From the NCBI RefSeq assembly GCF_000382345.1, contig NZ_KB908080.1, positions 1 through 64,000 on the forward strand: 64,000 nucleotides of DNA. The letters run 5' to 3'. A program made the translations under genes and the position numbers. Of this stretch, positions 53,227 to 63,012 are shown piece by piece; position 1 is the stretch's first letter; the number at the start of each line of letters is the position of its first letter. The notes under the pieces were generated by a model. That model had not been told where the DNA came from. It did no database searches and saw only the letters and a program-made list of their open reading frames with translations. This DNA is from Massilia niastensis DSM 21313. Its GTDB lineage: Bacteria; Pseudomonadota; Gammaproteobacteria; Burkholderiales; Burkholderiaceae_D.

Positions 53227-53634
53227 ATGACCTCCCAGCCAGAACAAGCGCCCCGTTTCAAACCCCGTCCCTGGACCCCGCTCGAGACGCCGCAGGACGT
53301 CGAGCTCTGGATCGACGACCATAACCGCTGCATGCAGGAGCTGATCGGGCCGCAGGAAACCGGGGTCGGCGTCTGCTTCATCCTGGCCGAAGGCGGCCAC
53401 GTCTACATGCAGACAACGGCCGATGCCGTCATCCTCGATGTCGAGCCGGACGCGGCCTGGATCGCGCCCCTGATCAGCGCCGCCACCGGCGCCGAGGCGC
53501 CGCGCGGCCAGACCTGGGTGCTGCCGGACGACAAACTGATCCAGCTGATCCTCGGCCTGTCGATGCTGGTCGAGAGCAGCATCCTCGTGACCGGCCACCG
53601 CTTCGGCGCGCGCGGCCGCACGCTGTCCTGCTGA
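53227..53634 (+). CDS. Conserved hypothetical protein
   Basis: A 135-residue soluble protein with no domain I recognise. It has a Pro-rich start (RFKPRPWTPLETPQDVELWIDDHN), a strand GVGVCFILAEGGHVYMQTTADAVILDVEPD, and a helix LIQLILGLSMLVESSILVTGHRF. A TAGAAT -10-like hexamer lies about 30 bases upstream. Codon use is normal. It sits just upstream of the crt operon on the same strand but is separated by 215 bp. Confidence 0.7.
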   Translation: MTSQPEQAPRFKPRPWTPLETPQDVELWIDDHNRCMQELIGPQETGVGVCFILAEGGHVYMQTTADAVILDVEPDAAWIAPLISAATGAEAPRGQTWVLPDDKLIQLILGLSMLVESSILVTGHRFGARGRTLSC

Positions 53635-53849
53635 GCCTCTACGCGCCACGCCCCTGCCGCCTGTCCCGCTAACGTCCCGCTTTCGATTGCCCGTCCGTCC
53701 ACATGCGCCGTCCGATTCGTTCATGATGGCGGTGGCGGCGTGTCGCCGAGTTGACGCAATATTAAAATTATTGATCTTTTATATTGGTTCCAGCATGATG
53801 AGTCGCGAGTTCACCAAGTTGTTCATCCAGACCCGGCAAAGGATTGCGC
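53635..53849. promoter_or_regulatory. Promoter region of the crt operon
   Basis: TTGACG (53751-53756) followed by the AT-rich run CAATATTAAAATTATTGATC and TATATT (53780-53785) marks the likely promoter. The spacing is too long (23) for a simple sigma-70 pair, so the exact hexamers are uncertain. A short out-of-frame ORF starting near 53794 overlaps crtE and is not supported. Confidence 0.4.
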
Positions 53850-54860
53850 ATGACGACAGAGACCCTCCGCCCAGGCGGCCTCGATGGACAGCAGCGGGAC
53901 GATCCCCTGGCGCACGAGCTGGAAGCGCTCAGGCAGGATATCGAAGACCGTATCGATGAGTTGCTCACGGACAGCGGCGGCCATACCGACCTGCTGGCCC
54001 TGGCCATGCGCGCCGGCGCCCTCGGCGCCGGCAAGCGGATGCGGCCACTGCTCCTGACCCTGGTCGCGCGCGACCTCGGCTGCACTTCGCCTGCAGTGAC
54101 CGACGTCGCCTGCGCGGTCGAGATGGTGCACGCGGCCTCGCTCATGCTCGACGATATGCCCTGCATGGACAACGCCATGCTGCGGCGCGGGCGGCCCGCG
54201 GTCCACGTCCAGTATGGCGAGGATGTCGCGATCCTGGCCGCGGTCGGCCTGCTCAGTCGCGCCTTCGGCATCCTGGCCAGCGCGCCCGGCATCGCTCCCG
54301 CCGTGCGCGCCCGGCTGGTCGCCAAGCTGGCCGATACCGTCGGTGCACGGGGCCTGGTGCGCGGACAGTTCGAAGACCTGCGCGGCGGCCGCCAGCGCTC
54401 TGCCGCCGAGATCGCGACCACCAACGAGCTCAAGACCGGCGTGCTGCTGGGCGTGGCGGTCGACATGGCCGCCATCATCGCGCAGGCCGACGAGCGCGTG
54501 GCGCAATCCCTGCGTGCCTTCGCGCTCTCCGCCGGCCAGGCGTTCCAGATCCGCGACGACTTCCAGGACATCCCGGGCAACGACAGCGCCGTCAGCGGCA
54601 AGGATGTCGGCAAGGACATCGGCAAGGCGACCCTGGTCGCCACCCTCGGCATCGACGAGGCCCGGCGGCGCCTGGCCGCCCACCTGCGCGAAGCCGACCG
54701 CTACCTGTTCGAGGCGATCGGCGCCCGGCAGCGCACGCGCCGCTTCGTGGGCAGCCTGTTCTCCCACGACGCTCCCTTGTCCGGGCCTGCGCCTGACCTC
54801 GGCGCCCTGGTGGCCGCGGACGGCGCCGCGAGGCAGCGCAGGGCGGCGCGCATCAACTGA
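53850..54860 (+). CDS. crtE: Geranylgeranyl diphosphate synthase
   Basis: A 336-residue polyprenyl synthase. KRMRPLLLTLVARDLGC (substrate Lys-Arg), the first Asp-rich motif MLDDMPCMDNAMLRRG, and the second, FQIRDDFQDIPGN, are intact. DDxxxxD with two extra residues marks the bacterial type II GGPP synthase. It makes C20-PP from farnesyl-PP and IPP for carotenoids. ATG 53850 has AAAGGA upstream. First gene of a crtE-X-Y-I-B operon. Confidence 0.95.
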   Translation: MTTETLRPGGLDGQQRDDPLAHELEALRQDIEDRIDELLTDSGGHTDLLALAMRAGALGAGKRMRPLLLTLVARDLGCTSPAVTDVACAVEMVHAASLMLDDMPCMDNAMLRRGRPAVHVQYGEDVAILAAVGLLSRAFGILASAPGIAPAVRARLVAKLADTVGARGLVRGQFEDLRGGRQRSAAEIATTNELKTGVLLGVAVDMAAIIAQADERVAQSLRAFALSAGQAFQIRDDFQDIPGNDSAVSGKDVGKDIGKATLVATLGIDEARRRLAAHLREADRYLFEAIGARQRTRRFVGSLFSHDAPLSGPAPDLGALVAADGAARQRRAARIN

Positions 54861-54927
54861 CGGCGCCGGCCTGTCCCGTCACGGGCGGCCGGCATCGACG
54901 AACGCGACAAGGCACAGGAGAGACCCG

Positions 54928-56223
54928 ATGGCGCATTTTGCCGTGGTCGGACCGGCATTTCCCAGTCACTACAGCGCGCTGGCGGCGCTGGCGGCCGAAC
55001 TGGCCGACCACGGCCACCGCATCAGCTTCCTGCACCGGCCCGACGCAGGCGCCTTCCTCGACGACCCGCGCATGGGCTTTCATGCGATCGGCCATGACAG
55101 TCATCCGCCCGGCACGCTGGCCGGGGCGATGCGGCGCGCGGCGAACCCCGGCGGCCCGCTCGGCCTGCGCCGGGTCATCGCCGACATGGCGAGCGGCACC
55201 GACATGCTGTGCCGCGAACTGCCCGGCGCCTTCCACAGGCTGGGCGTCGACGCGGTGATCGCCGACCAGATGGAGGCGGCGGGCGGGCTGGTGGCCGAGG
55301 CGCTGGGACTGCCCTTCGTGTCGGTCGCCAATTCGCTCCCGGTGAACCGCGAACCGGGCATTCCGCTGCCGGTGATGCCCTTCGCCCATGGCGAGGACGC
55401 GCGCGCGCTCAGGATCGTGGAGGGCAGCACCCGGGTCTACGACTGGATGATGGCGCCGCACCGGCGCGTGATCGAGGCCCATGCGCGCCGCTTCGGGCTC
55501 GGCCGGCGCGGCATGCTGCACGAATGCCTGTCGCCGCTGGCGCAGGTGAGCCAGACGGTGGCCGAATTCGAATTCCCGCGCCGCGCGCTGCCGCCGCATT
55601 TTTACCATGTCGGCCCGCTGCGCCGCATGGCGGCGCCAGGCGCACGGGACCAGGCCATGCCGCAGGTCGACCCCGGCCGGCCCTTCGTGTTCGCTTCGCT
55701 CGGTACCATGCAGGGCCACCGCTACGGACTGTTCAAGCGGATCGCCCTGGCCTGCCGCCGGCTCGACGTGCAACTCCTGCTTGCTCATTGCGGCGGCCTG
55801 GACGCTCGGCATGCGCGGGCGCTGGAGCGCCTCGGCGCGACCTGGGTGTGCGCTTTCGCGCCCCAGCTGGCGGCGCTCGAACGCGCCGATGCGGTGGTGT
55901 CGCATGCGGGGTCGAACACGGTGATGGACGCCATCGCCGCGTGCACGCCGATGCTGGCGCTCCCGATTGCCTTCGACCAGCCCGGCGCGGCGGCCCGGAT
56001 CGCCCATCGCGGCATCGGGCTGTGCGCCTCCGCGCGCTTCGCGACTGCCGCCCAGCTGGCCGGCAAGCTGCGGCGCCTGCTCGACGAGCCGGAGTTCGCG
56101 CGCCGAATGGCGCCGATGGCCGAGAGCATCCGCCAGGCCGGCGGGGCGCCGCGCGCCGCCGCCATCATCGAAGCGGCGCTGCGCCTGGAGCGCCCGGCCG
56201 GCAGCGTGGCCTGCCTTGGATAA
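54928..56223 (+). CDS. crtX: Zeaxanthin glucosyltransferase
   Basis: A 431-residue family 1 glycosyltransferase (MGT fold). The N-terminal half has AVVGPAFPSHYSALAALAAELADHGH and the C-terminal half has FVFASLGTMQGHRYGLFKRI, then FAPQLAALERADAVVSHAGSNTVMDAI, the nucleotide-sugar site with His and Gly. It attaches glucose to the 3-hydroxyls of zeaxanthin, giving the mono- and diglucoside. A CAGGAGAG SD precedes ATG 54928. Gene order matches Pantoea crtE-X-Y. Confidence 0.93.
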   Translation: MAHFAVVGPAFPSHYSALAALAAELADHGHRISFLHRPDAGAFLDDPRMGFHAIGHDSHPPGTLAGAMRRAANPGGPLGLRRVIADMASGTDMLCRELPGAFHRLGVDAVIADQMEAAGGLVAEALGLPFVSVANSLPVNREPGIPLPVMPFAHGEDARALRIVEGSTRVYDWMMAPHRRVIEAHARRFGLGRRGMLHECLSPLAQVSQTVAEFEFPRRALPPHFYHVGPLRRMAAPGARDQAMPQVDPGRPFVFASLGTMQGHRYGLFKRIALACRRLDVQLLLAHCGGLDARHARALERLGATWVCAFAPQLAALERADAVVSHAGSNTVMDAIAACTPMLALPIAFDQPGAAARIAHRGIGLCASARFATAAQLAGKLRRLLDEPEFARRMAPMAESIRQAGGAPRAAAIIEAALRLERPAGSVACLG

Positions 56224-57402
56224 GCGCGCATCCAGGGACGTCCCGTATGACCTGATCCTGGCCGGGGGAGGGCTGGCGAACGGGCTGATCGCCTGGCGAC
56301 TGCGCGCGCGCCGCCCGTCGCTGCGCCTCCTGCTGCTGGAGCAGGGTGAGCGGATCGGCGGCAACCATACCTGGTCCTTCCACGAGGGCGACCTCGACGC
56401 GGCCCAGCGCCAGTGGCTGGCGCCGCTGGTCTCGCATCGCTGGCCGCGCCACGCCGTTCTCTTCCCGGGCTATGCGCGCACGCTCGACAGCGGCTACCTG
56501 AGCATCGCTTCCAGCGATTTCGCGCGCGTCGTCGAGCCGGCGCTGGGCCCGGCCCTGCGCCTCGGGGTGCGCATCGCCGAACTCGGTCCGACCTCGGTGC
56601 GCCTGGCCGATGGCGAAACCCTGCAGGCCCGCGCGGTCATCGACGGGCGCGGCATGCAGCCCAGCGGGCGGCTGGCGCTGGGCTGCCAGACTTTCCTCGG
56701 CCAGGAGCTGCGGCTCGCCGCGCCGCACGGGCTGGACGCGCCCATCCTCATGGACGCCAGCGTGGCGCAGCAGGGCGGCTACCGCTTCGTCTACGTGCTG
56801 CCGTTCGACCCGCACCGCGTGCTGATCGAGGACACCCACTATGTCGGCGCCAGCGCCCGCGATCCGGAGCGCCTGCGCGCCAACATCGCGGCGTATGCGG
56901 CGGCGCGCAACTGGCGCATCGCCGAGGTCCTGCGCGAAGAACAGGGCTCGCTGCCGATCGTGCTGGCCGGCGACTTCGAACGCTACTGGGCCGACCTGGC
57001 CGGCCAGCCCTGCGCCGGCCTGCGCGCGGGGCTGTTTCATTCCACCACCGGCTACTCGCTGCCGCACGCGGTGCGCCTGAGCGAGCGCGTTGCTGCGCTC
57101 TCGGAGTTCGATGCGCCGGCCCTGTTTGCGGCGATCCGCGCGGAAGCGGCGCAGGCCTGGCGCCGGCAGCGTTTCTTCAGGCTGCTCAATCGCATGCTGT
57201 TCCTGGCCGGCAGCCCGGACCAGCGCTGGCGCGTGATGCTGCGCTTCTACCGGCTGCCGGCGCCCCTGATCGCGCATTTCTACGCCGGGAGCCTGAGCCT
57301 GGGCGACAAGGCCCGGCTGTTGAGCGGCAAGCCTCCCGTCCCCCTGCGGCAGGCCCTGTCCGCCGCATGCAAGATCCACCCTCGCCAGATCAGGAGGTTC
57401 GA

Positions 57403-57406
<4 letters not shown>
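56216..57406 (+). CDS. crtY: Lycopene beta-cyclase (CrtY type)
   Basis: A 396-residue flavoprotein of the CrtY family. DLILAGGGLANGLIAWRL is the dinucleotide-binding fold, EQGERIGGNHTWSFH the characteristic GGNHTWSFH motif, and IDGRGMQPS with QTFLGQE, FVYVLPFDPHRVLIEDTHY and FHSTTGYSLPHAVRL complete the family landmarks. It cyclises both ends of lycopene to beta-carotene. No ATG or GTG is available in frame before the homology, so TTG 56216 (eight-base overlap with crtX) is the likely start. The stop overlaps crtI. Confidence 0.9.
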
Positions 57407-58889
<1,483 letters not shown>

Positions 58890-58893
<4 letters not shown>

Positions 58894-59834
58894 GCGAAGC
58901 CCTGTTCGAGCATGCGGCGAACACCATCCAGGCCGGCTCGAAGAGCTTCGCCGCGGCGGCGCGCCTGTTCGCGCCCGCCACGCGGCGCAGCGTGCTGATG
59001 CTGTATGCCTGGTGCCGCCATTGCGACGACGCGGTCGACGGCCAGGCGCTGGGCTTCGGCGCCGCCCCGGCCGGCCATGCGCCGGAGCGCGCACTGGCCG
59101 CACTGCGCGAGCAGACCCGGCGCGCCTATGCGGGCGAGCCGATGCGCGACCCGGCCTTCGCCGCCTTCCAGGAAGTGGCGCTGCGCCACGGGATCGCGCC
59201 GCGCCACGCCGACGACCACCTGGCCGGTTTCGCCATGGATGTCGGGCAGGCGCATTACGAGACCATCGAGGACACGCTGCGCTACTGCTACCATGTCGCC
59301 GGCGTGGTGGGCCTGATGATGGCCGGGATCATGGGGGTGAAGGACGAGGCGGTGCTGGACCGGGCCTGCGACCTGGGGCTGGCCTTCCAGCTGACGAATA
59401 TCGCGCGCGACATCGTGGACGATGCGCGCATCGGGCGCTGCTACCTGCCGGCCGCATGGCTGCGCGAGGCCGGGATTCCGCTGGCGGAGGTGGCCTTGCC
59501 CCGGCACCACGCGGCGCTGGCGCGGGTCGCGGGGCGCCTGGTCGCGCATGCGGAACCCTACTACGCGTCGGCCGCCGTCGGCATCGCCGCCTTGCCCCTG
59601 CGCTCGGCATGGGCGATCGCCACGGCGCGCTACGTGTACCGCCAGATCGGCATCGAGGTCATGCGGCGCGGGGCGCGCGCGTGGGACGGGCGGGCCGGCA
59701 CCTCGCGCGTCATGAAGCTGTGGCTGCTCGTCAAGGGGGGAATCGCGGCGCTCGGTTCGCGTCTGCGGGCGAGGCCGGCGCGTCCGGCCGGCTTGTGGCG
59801 GCGTCCCGCCGCAGCGCCTGCAGCTGGCGCTTGA
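58890..59834 (+). CDS. crtB: Phytoene synthase (CrtB)
   Basis: A 314-residue squalene/phytoene synthase. YAWCRHCDDAVDG is the first Asp-rich motif, YCYHVAGVVGLMMAGIMG the family block, and FQLTNIARDIVDDARIGRCYLP the second Asp-rich motif. It condenses two GGPP into phytoene. Its last 104 bases run antisense through the convergent crtZ gene (59731-59834), which makes up the low-complexity Ala/Arg/Pro-rich C-terminus (RLRARPARPAGLWRRPAAAP). Confidence 0.96.
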
Positions 59835-60264
59835 GGGTGGCCACCGGCGGCGCATACAGGAAGCCGAAGGACACGGCGCCATCCCTGCCGGCGACCGCGT
59901 GGTGCATGCGGTGCGCCTGGACCAGGCGCTTCAGGTAGCCGCTGCGCGGGGTATGGCGGAACGGCCAGCGGCGGTGCACCAGGCCGTCGTGCGCCACGAA
60001 GTACAGGAAGCCGTAGGCGGTCATGCCGGCGCCGATCCATTCGAGCGGGTGGTGGCCGCGCGTGCCGGCGTGGATCAGGGCGATGGCGATGGCGGCGAAG
60101 ACGAGGGCGTAGAGGTCGTTCTTCTCGAACCAGCCGGTGCGCGGTTCGTGGTGGGAGCGGTGCCAGCCCCAGCCGAAACCATGCATCACGTACCGGTGCG
60201 CGAGGATGGAGACGAGTTCCATCATCACGACGGTGACCACGACGATGAGCGCATTCAGCAGCAT
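59731..60264 (-). CDS. crtZ: Beta-carotene hydroxylase (CrtZ)
   Basis: A 177-residue membrane di-iron hydroxylase. The histidine motifs are all present: HRYVMHGFGWGWHRSHHEP and, downstream, VAHDGLVHRRWPF with VQAHRMHHA. Hydrophobic helices lie at about 3-20, 50-68 and 75-92. It hydroxylates both rings of beta-carotene to zeaxanthin. Transcribed opposite to crtE-B, as in Pantoea. The final 34 codons overlap crtB antisense. Confidence 0.95.
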   Translation of the reverse strand: MLLNALIVVVTVVMMELVSILAHRYVMHGFGWGWHRSHHEPRTGWFEKNDLYALVFAAIAIALIHAGTRGHHPLEWIGAGMTAYGFLYFVAHDGLVHRRWPFRHTPRSGYLKRLVQAHRMHHAVAGRDGAVSFGFLYAPPVATLKRQLQALRRDAATSRPDAPASPADANRAPRFPP

Positions 60265-60369
60265 GATCCGTTGAGCCGATGGAGAACGAGAACGATGGAT
60301 ACAGCCTATCATATGCGGGGCGCCTGCACGGCTCGGACGGGCGCGACAGACCAGTTCAAAGGGGGTTCC

Positions 60370-60786
60370 ATGCACGTATTGACCAGGAGCGCGCTGTGCT
60401 GCGCGCTGGTGTTGCCGCTGACGGCCGCCTCGGCGGCGAGCATCGAGGTGCGCGTGGCGCCGGTCGCGGGCGGCAAGGGGACGGTGAACGTCGCGGTATG
60501 CGACAAGGAACGCTTCCTCAAGCAGTGCCTGTACACCGCCTCGGCGCCGGCGCAGGAGGGCGAGACCGTGATCGTGATCGAGGACGTGCCGGCGGGCGCG
60601 TGGGCGGTGCTGGCCTACCAGGACGAGAACGGGAATAAACAGCTGGACCGGAATGTGCTGGGGATACCGAAGGAAAAGTATGGATTCAGCCGGGAGGCCA
60701 GGGGGAGGTTCGGACCGCCGCATTTCGCGGAGGCGGCGCTGGTGGTGCGGGAAGGCTTGATGGTGGTGCCTGTACGGTTGCGCTAA
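60370..60786 (+). CDS. DUF2141 domain secreted protein
   Basis: A 138-residue protein with signal peptide (MHVLTRSALCCALVLPLTAASAA). The mature domain has VNVAVCDKERFLKQCLY, then VPAGAWAVLAYQDENGNKQLDRNVLGIPKEKYGFS. The DxNGNxxLD-x5-GxPxExYGFS segment is the DUF2141 signature. It is divergent from crtZ, so its link to pigment synthesis is positional only. SD AAAGGGGG before ATG 60370. Confidence 0.88.
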   Translation: MHVLTRSALCCALVLPLTAASAASIEVRVAPVAGGKGTVNVAVCDKERFLKQCLYTASAPAQEGETVIVIEDVPAGAWAVLAYQDENGNKQLDRNVLGIPKEKYGFSREARGRFGPPHFAEAALVVREGLMVVPVRLR

Positions 60787-60788
60787 GT

Positions 60789-60838
60789 CTGCGCGGCGAA
60801 CCCGGGTTCCCGGCTTCGCGAGAACCCGGGTTACGCAG
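60789..60838. repeat. Palindromic intergenic repeat
   Basis: CTGCG ... CGCAG arms enclose two copies of AACCCGGGTT (60799-60808, 60823-60832) separated by 14 bases. It lies between the convergent DUF2141 and amidohydrolase genes and could end transcription from either side. The form suggests a dispersed genomic repeat. Confidence 0.55.
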
Positions 60839-60858
60839 CGCCGAGTCAGCCCGGGCGT

Positions 60859-61836
60859 TCACCGCAAATACGGCGCCACGTTTCCCCCGATCCGCTTGAT
60901 TTCCTCCTCCGTCAAGGGCAAGGCCGCAAACGCGGCCCAGGCCTCCTTCGGTTTCATGTTGTTCGGCGTCGCCGCATCCGACCCGAACAGCACCTTGTCC
61001 ACGCCCACCTGGCGGATCCGCTGCACCATCTCGCGCGCCTGCTCCGGCGTGATGTCGGGCGTGGCGATCGAGGCCACGTCGAACCACAGCTGGCGCGTGT
61101 TCGGATCGCGCCGCGCCGCGGCTTCGGCGAACACGCGCATCACCTCGTTGGCCGGCGGATCCTCGTAGCCCGGCCCGGCGCCGGCGAAGTGCGCGATCTG
61201 CACCACCACGTCCGGCGCCTGCGGCATCAGCTCCTGCAGGAAGGCGCGCGCCTGCGCCTCGCCGTAGGGGCGCTTGAGCGAGATCGAGGCGCGCAGGTGG
61301 ATCGCCATCGCCATGCGGTGGCGGTTGGCGGCCCGGAACACTTCCTTCAGCTTCGCGATGTGGGCCGGGTTCTCGAGCTGGACGTCCGAATTCCCGAAGT
61401 GCATCTTGATGCCGTGGCGCAGATGCGGATCGGCGGCGCAGCGCTCCAGTTCGGCCAGCGCGTACTCCTTCAGCGGATTGAAGCCGCAGAACGCGCGCAG
61501 GCGGTCCGGGTGCTTCGCGGCCTGGGCGCCGGTCCAGTCGTTCTCCGCCTTCACCCTGGCATACTCGTCCTCGATCACGCGCGAGGGCCGGCCGTACATG
61601 TAGGCGACCGACAGCACGGCCGCGCGGCGGATGCCCGCGCTGTCGAGGTGGCCGAGCAGGTCCTTGGCGTCGATCGTCTGCGGTCCCGTCGGTCCCGCAT
61701 CGATCAGGGCGATGATGCCCGGGCTGAACAGGTGCTGGTGGTGGTCGGCCGCGGGCGGCGCCGCGGCCAGGCAGGCCGCGGGAAGGGCGAGGATCAGGGC
61801 GGCAACGACGCGCAGGCGGTGCAAGGAAGGGCGCAT
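60859..61836 (-). CDS. Secreted amidohydrolase-family (TIM-barrel) hydrolase
   Basis: A 325-residue protein of the amidohydrolase_2 family. Signal peptide at 1-25 (VVAALILALPAACLAA). The metal motif is ADHHQHLFSPG near the N-terminus; further His ligands are in GIKMHFGNSDV and MAIHLRASI, with IAHFAGAG, and the terminal Asp in KVLFGSDAATPNN. Decarboxylase or lactonase activities occur in the family; the substrate here is unknown. Confidence 0.88.
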   Translation of the reverse strand: MRPSLHRLRVVAALILALPAACLAAAPPAADHHQHLFSPGIIALIDAGPTGPQTIDAKDLLGHLDSAGIRRAAVLSVAYMYGRPSRVIEDEYARVKAENDWTGAQAAKHPDRLRAFCGFNPLKEYALAELERCAADPHLRHGIKMHFGNSDVQLENPAHIAKLKEVFRAANRHRMAMAIHLRASISLKRPYGEAQARAFLQELMPQAPDVVVQIAHFAGAGPGYEDPPANEVMRVFAEAAARRDPNTRQLWFDVASIATPDITPEQAREMVQRIRQVGVDKVLFGSDAATPNNMKPKEAWAAFAALPLTEEEIKRIGGNVAPYLR

Positions 61837-61914
61837 GGACAGGTCCGGACGTGGGGAATCGAGGCCCCAGCGTAGCGAGGCCGGGCAGTCCTGTCCATGG
61901 AAACTCGATACATA

Positions 61915-62856
61915 TCAGTAGGGCGAGCCGGTGACGTCGAGCACCACCCGCCACAGCGCGCCCGCGCCGGTGATGTACAGGGTCTTGCCGTCGGCGCCGC
62001 CGAACGCGGCGTTGGTGACATTGGCGTCCACGCGGATCGTCGCCAGTTGCCGGCCCTGCGGCGAGAACACGCGCACCCGCCGCGCGCCATGCTCGGTCAC
62101 GTACAGGTTGCCGTGGCAGTCGAGCGTCATGCCGTCCGCGCCATCCAGCCCGGTGACCAGGCTGCGGCCCTGGCGCGGCACGCCGCCGGCGACCGGGTAG
62201 GCGCGCAGGACGCCGTCGGCCGCGTTCACGTACAGCACGTCGCCGGCCGGCGCCAGGCCGATGCCGTTCGGGTTGCGCAACGCGCCATCCACCAGCGTGA
62301 CCTTGCCGTCGACCCCGACGCGGTACACGCCGGTGATCGGCTGGCCGCCCGGCGCCGCCGCCTTCTGCCAGTCCGGATCGGTGAAGTAGATCGTGCCATC
62401 GCGGGCGATCGCGATGTCGTTGGGCGAGTTGAACACCTCGCCCTCATGGCGCGCGGCGAGCGTGGTGCGCCTGCCGTCGAGGGTGTAGCGCGACAGGGCC
62501 TTGTACTTGTGGGTGGCGGCCACCAGCCGGCCTTCGGCGTCCACCGCCAGGCCATTGCTGCCGCTGTCCTCGATCGCCGTGCTGACGCTGCCGTCGGCGG
62601 CCAGCTTGCGCACCCGCGACGGGAAGCCCCGGCCGAAGCTGAAGTCCGAAAAATACAGCGCGTCGCCGATCCACACCGGGCCTTCGTACAGTCCGGGCTC
62701 GCCGCGCGACGGCGACGCGGCGGCCACCCGCTGCGCGCTGAGCTCGCCCGACGGCGCCTTGCCGGTGCAGGAAACGGCGCCCGCCGCGGCGGACTGGGTG
62801 GCCAGGGCAAGCAGGGCGGCGAGGATCAAGGGCAGGGAGGCGGGAGTTCGGGTCAT
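61915..62856 (-). CDS. SMP-30/gluconolactonase-like six-bladed propeller protein
   Basis: A 313-residue periplasmic protein. From ATG 62856 a signal peptide (TPASLPLILAALLALATQSAAA) leads into a beta-propeller of the SMP-30/gluconolaconase/LRE group: EGPVWIGDALYFSDF (metal Glu), GSNGLAVDAEGRLVAATHKYKA, NSPNDIAIARDGTIYFTDPDW (Asn and Asp metal ligands), GADGMTLDCHGNLYVTEHG. Lactone hydrolysis is likely but not certain. Confidence 0.87.
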   Translation of the reverse strand: MTRTPASLPLILAALLALATQSAAAGAVSCTGKAPSGELSAQRVAAASPSRGEPGLYEGPVWIGDALYFSDFSFGRGFPSRVRKLAADGSVSTAIEDSGSNGLAVDAEGRLVAATHKYKALSRYTLDGRRTTLAARHEGEVFNSPNDIAIARDGTIYFTDPDWQKAAAPGGQPITGVYRVGVDGKVTLVDGALRNPNGIGLAPAGDVLYVNAADGVLRAYPVAGGVPRQGRSLVTGLDGADGMTLDCHGNLYVTEHGARRVRVFSPQGRQLATIRVDANVTNAAFGGADGKTLYITGAGALWRVVLDVTGSPY

Positions 62857-63012
62857 GGACGCAATCCGTTTTCTTGGGTGTGGAAAAAGTTTCGGTGTTA
62901 CCGCTATCATTTTATGTTAAAGGATTGTATCCTTGTTAAGGAGCCGAGCCAAGTGACCCACTAGCCCCCGCGTGCCCGGCGACGACACAATAACGGATGA
63001 CAGGAGTTGGAG

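Noticed and set aside
53795-53959. Small ORF (MMSREFTKLF...) upstream of crtE
   Set aside because: No SD, overlaps crtE out of frame and its C-terminal part is Arg/Pro-rich shadow sequence.
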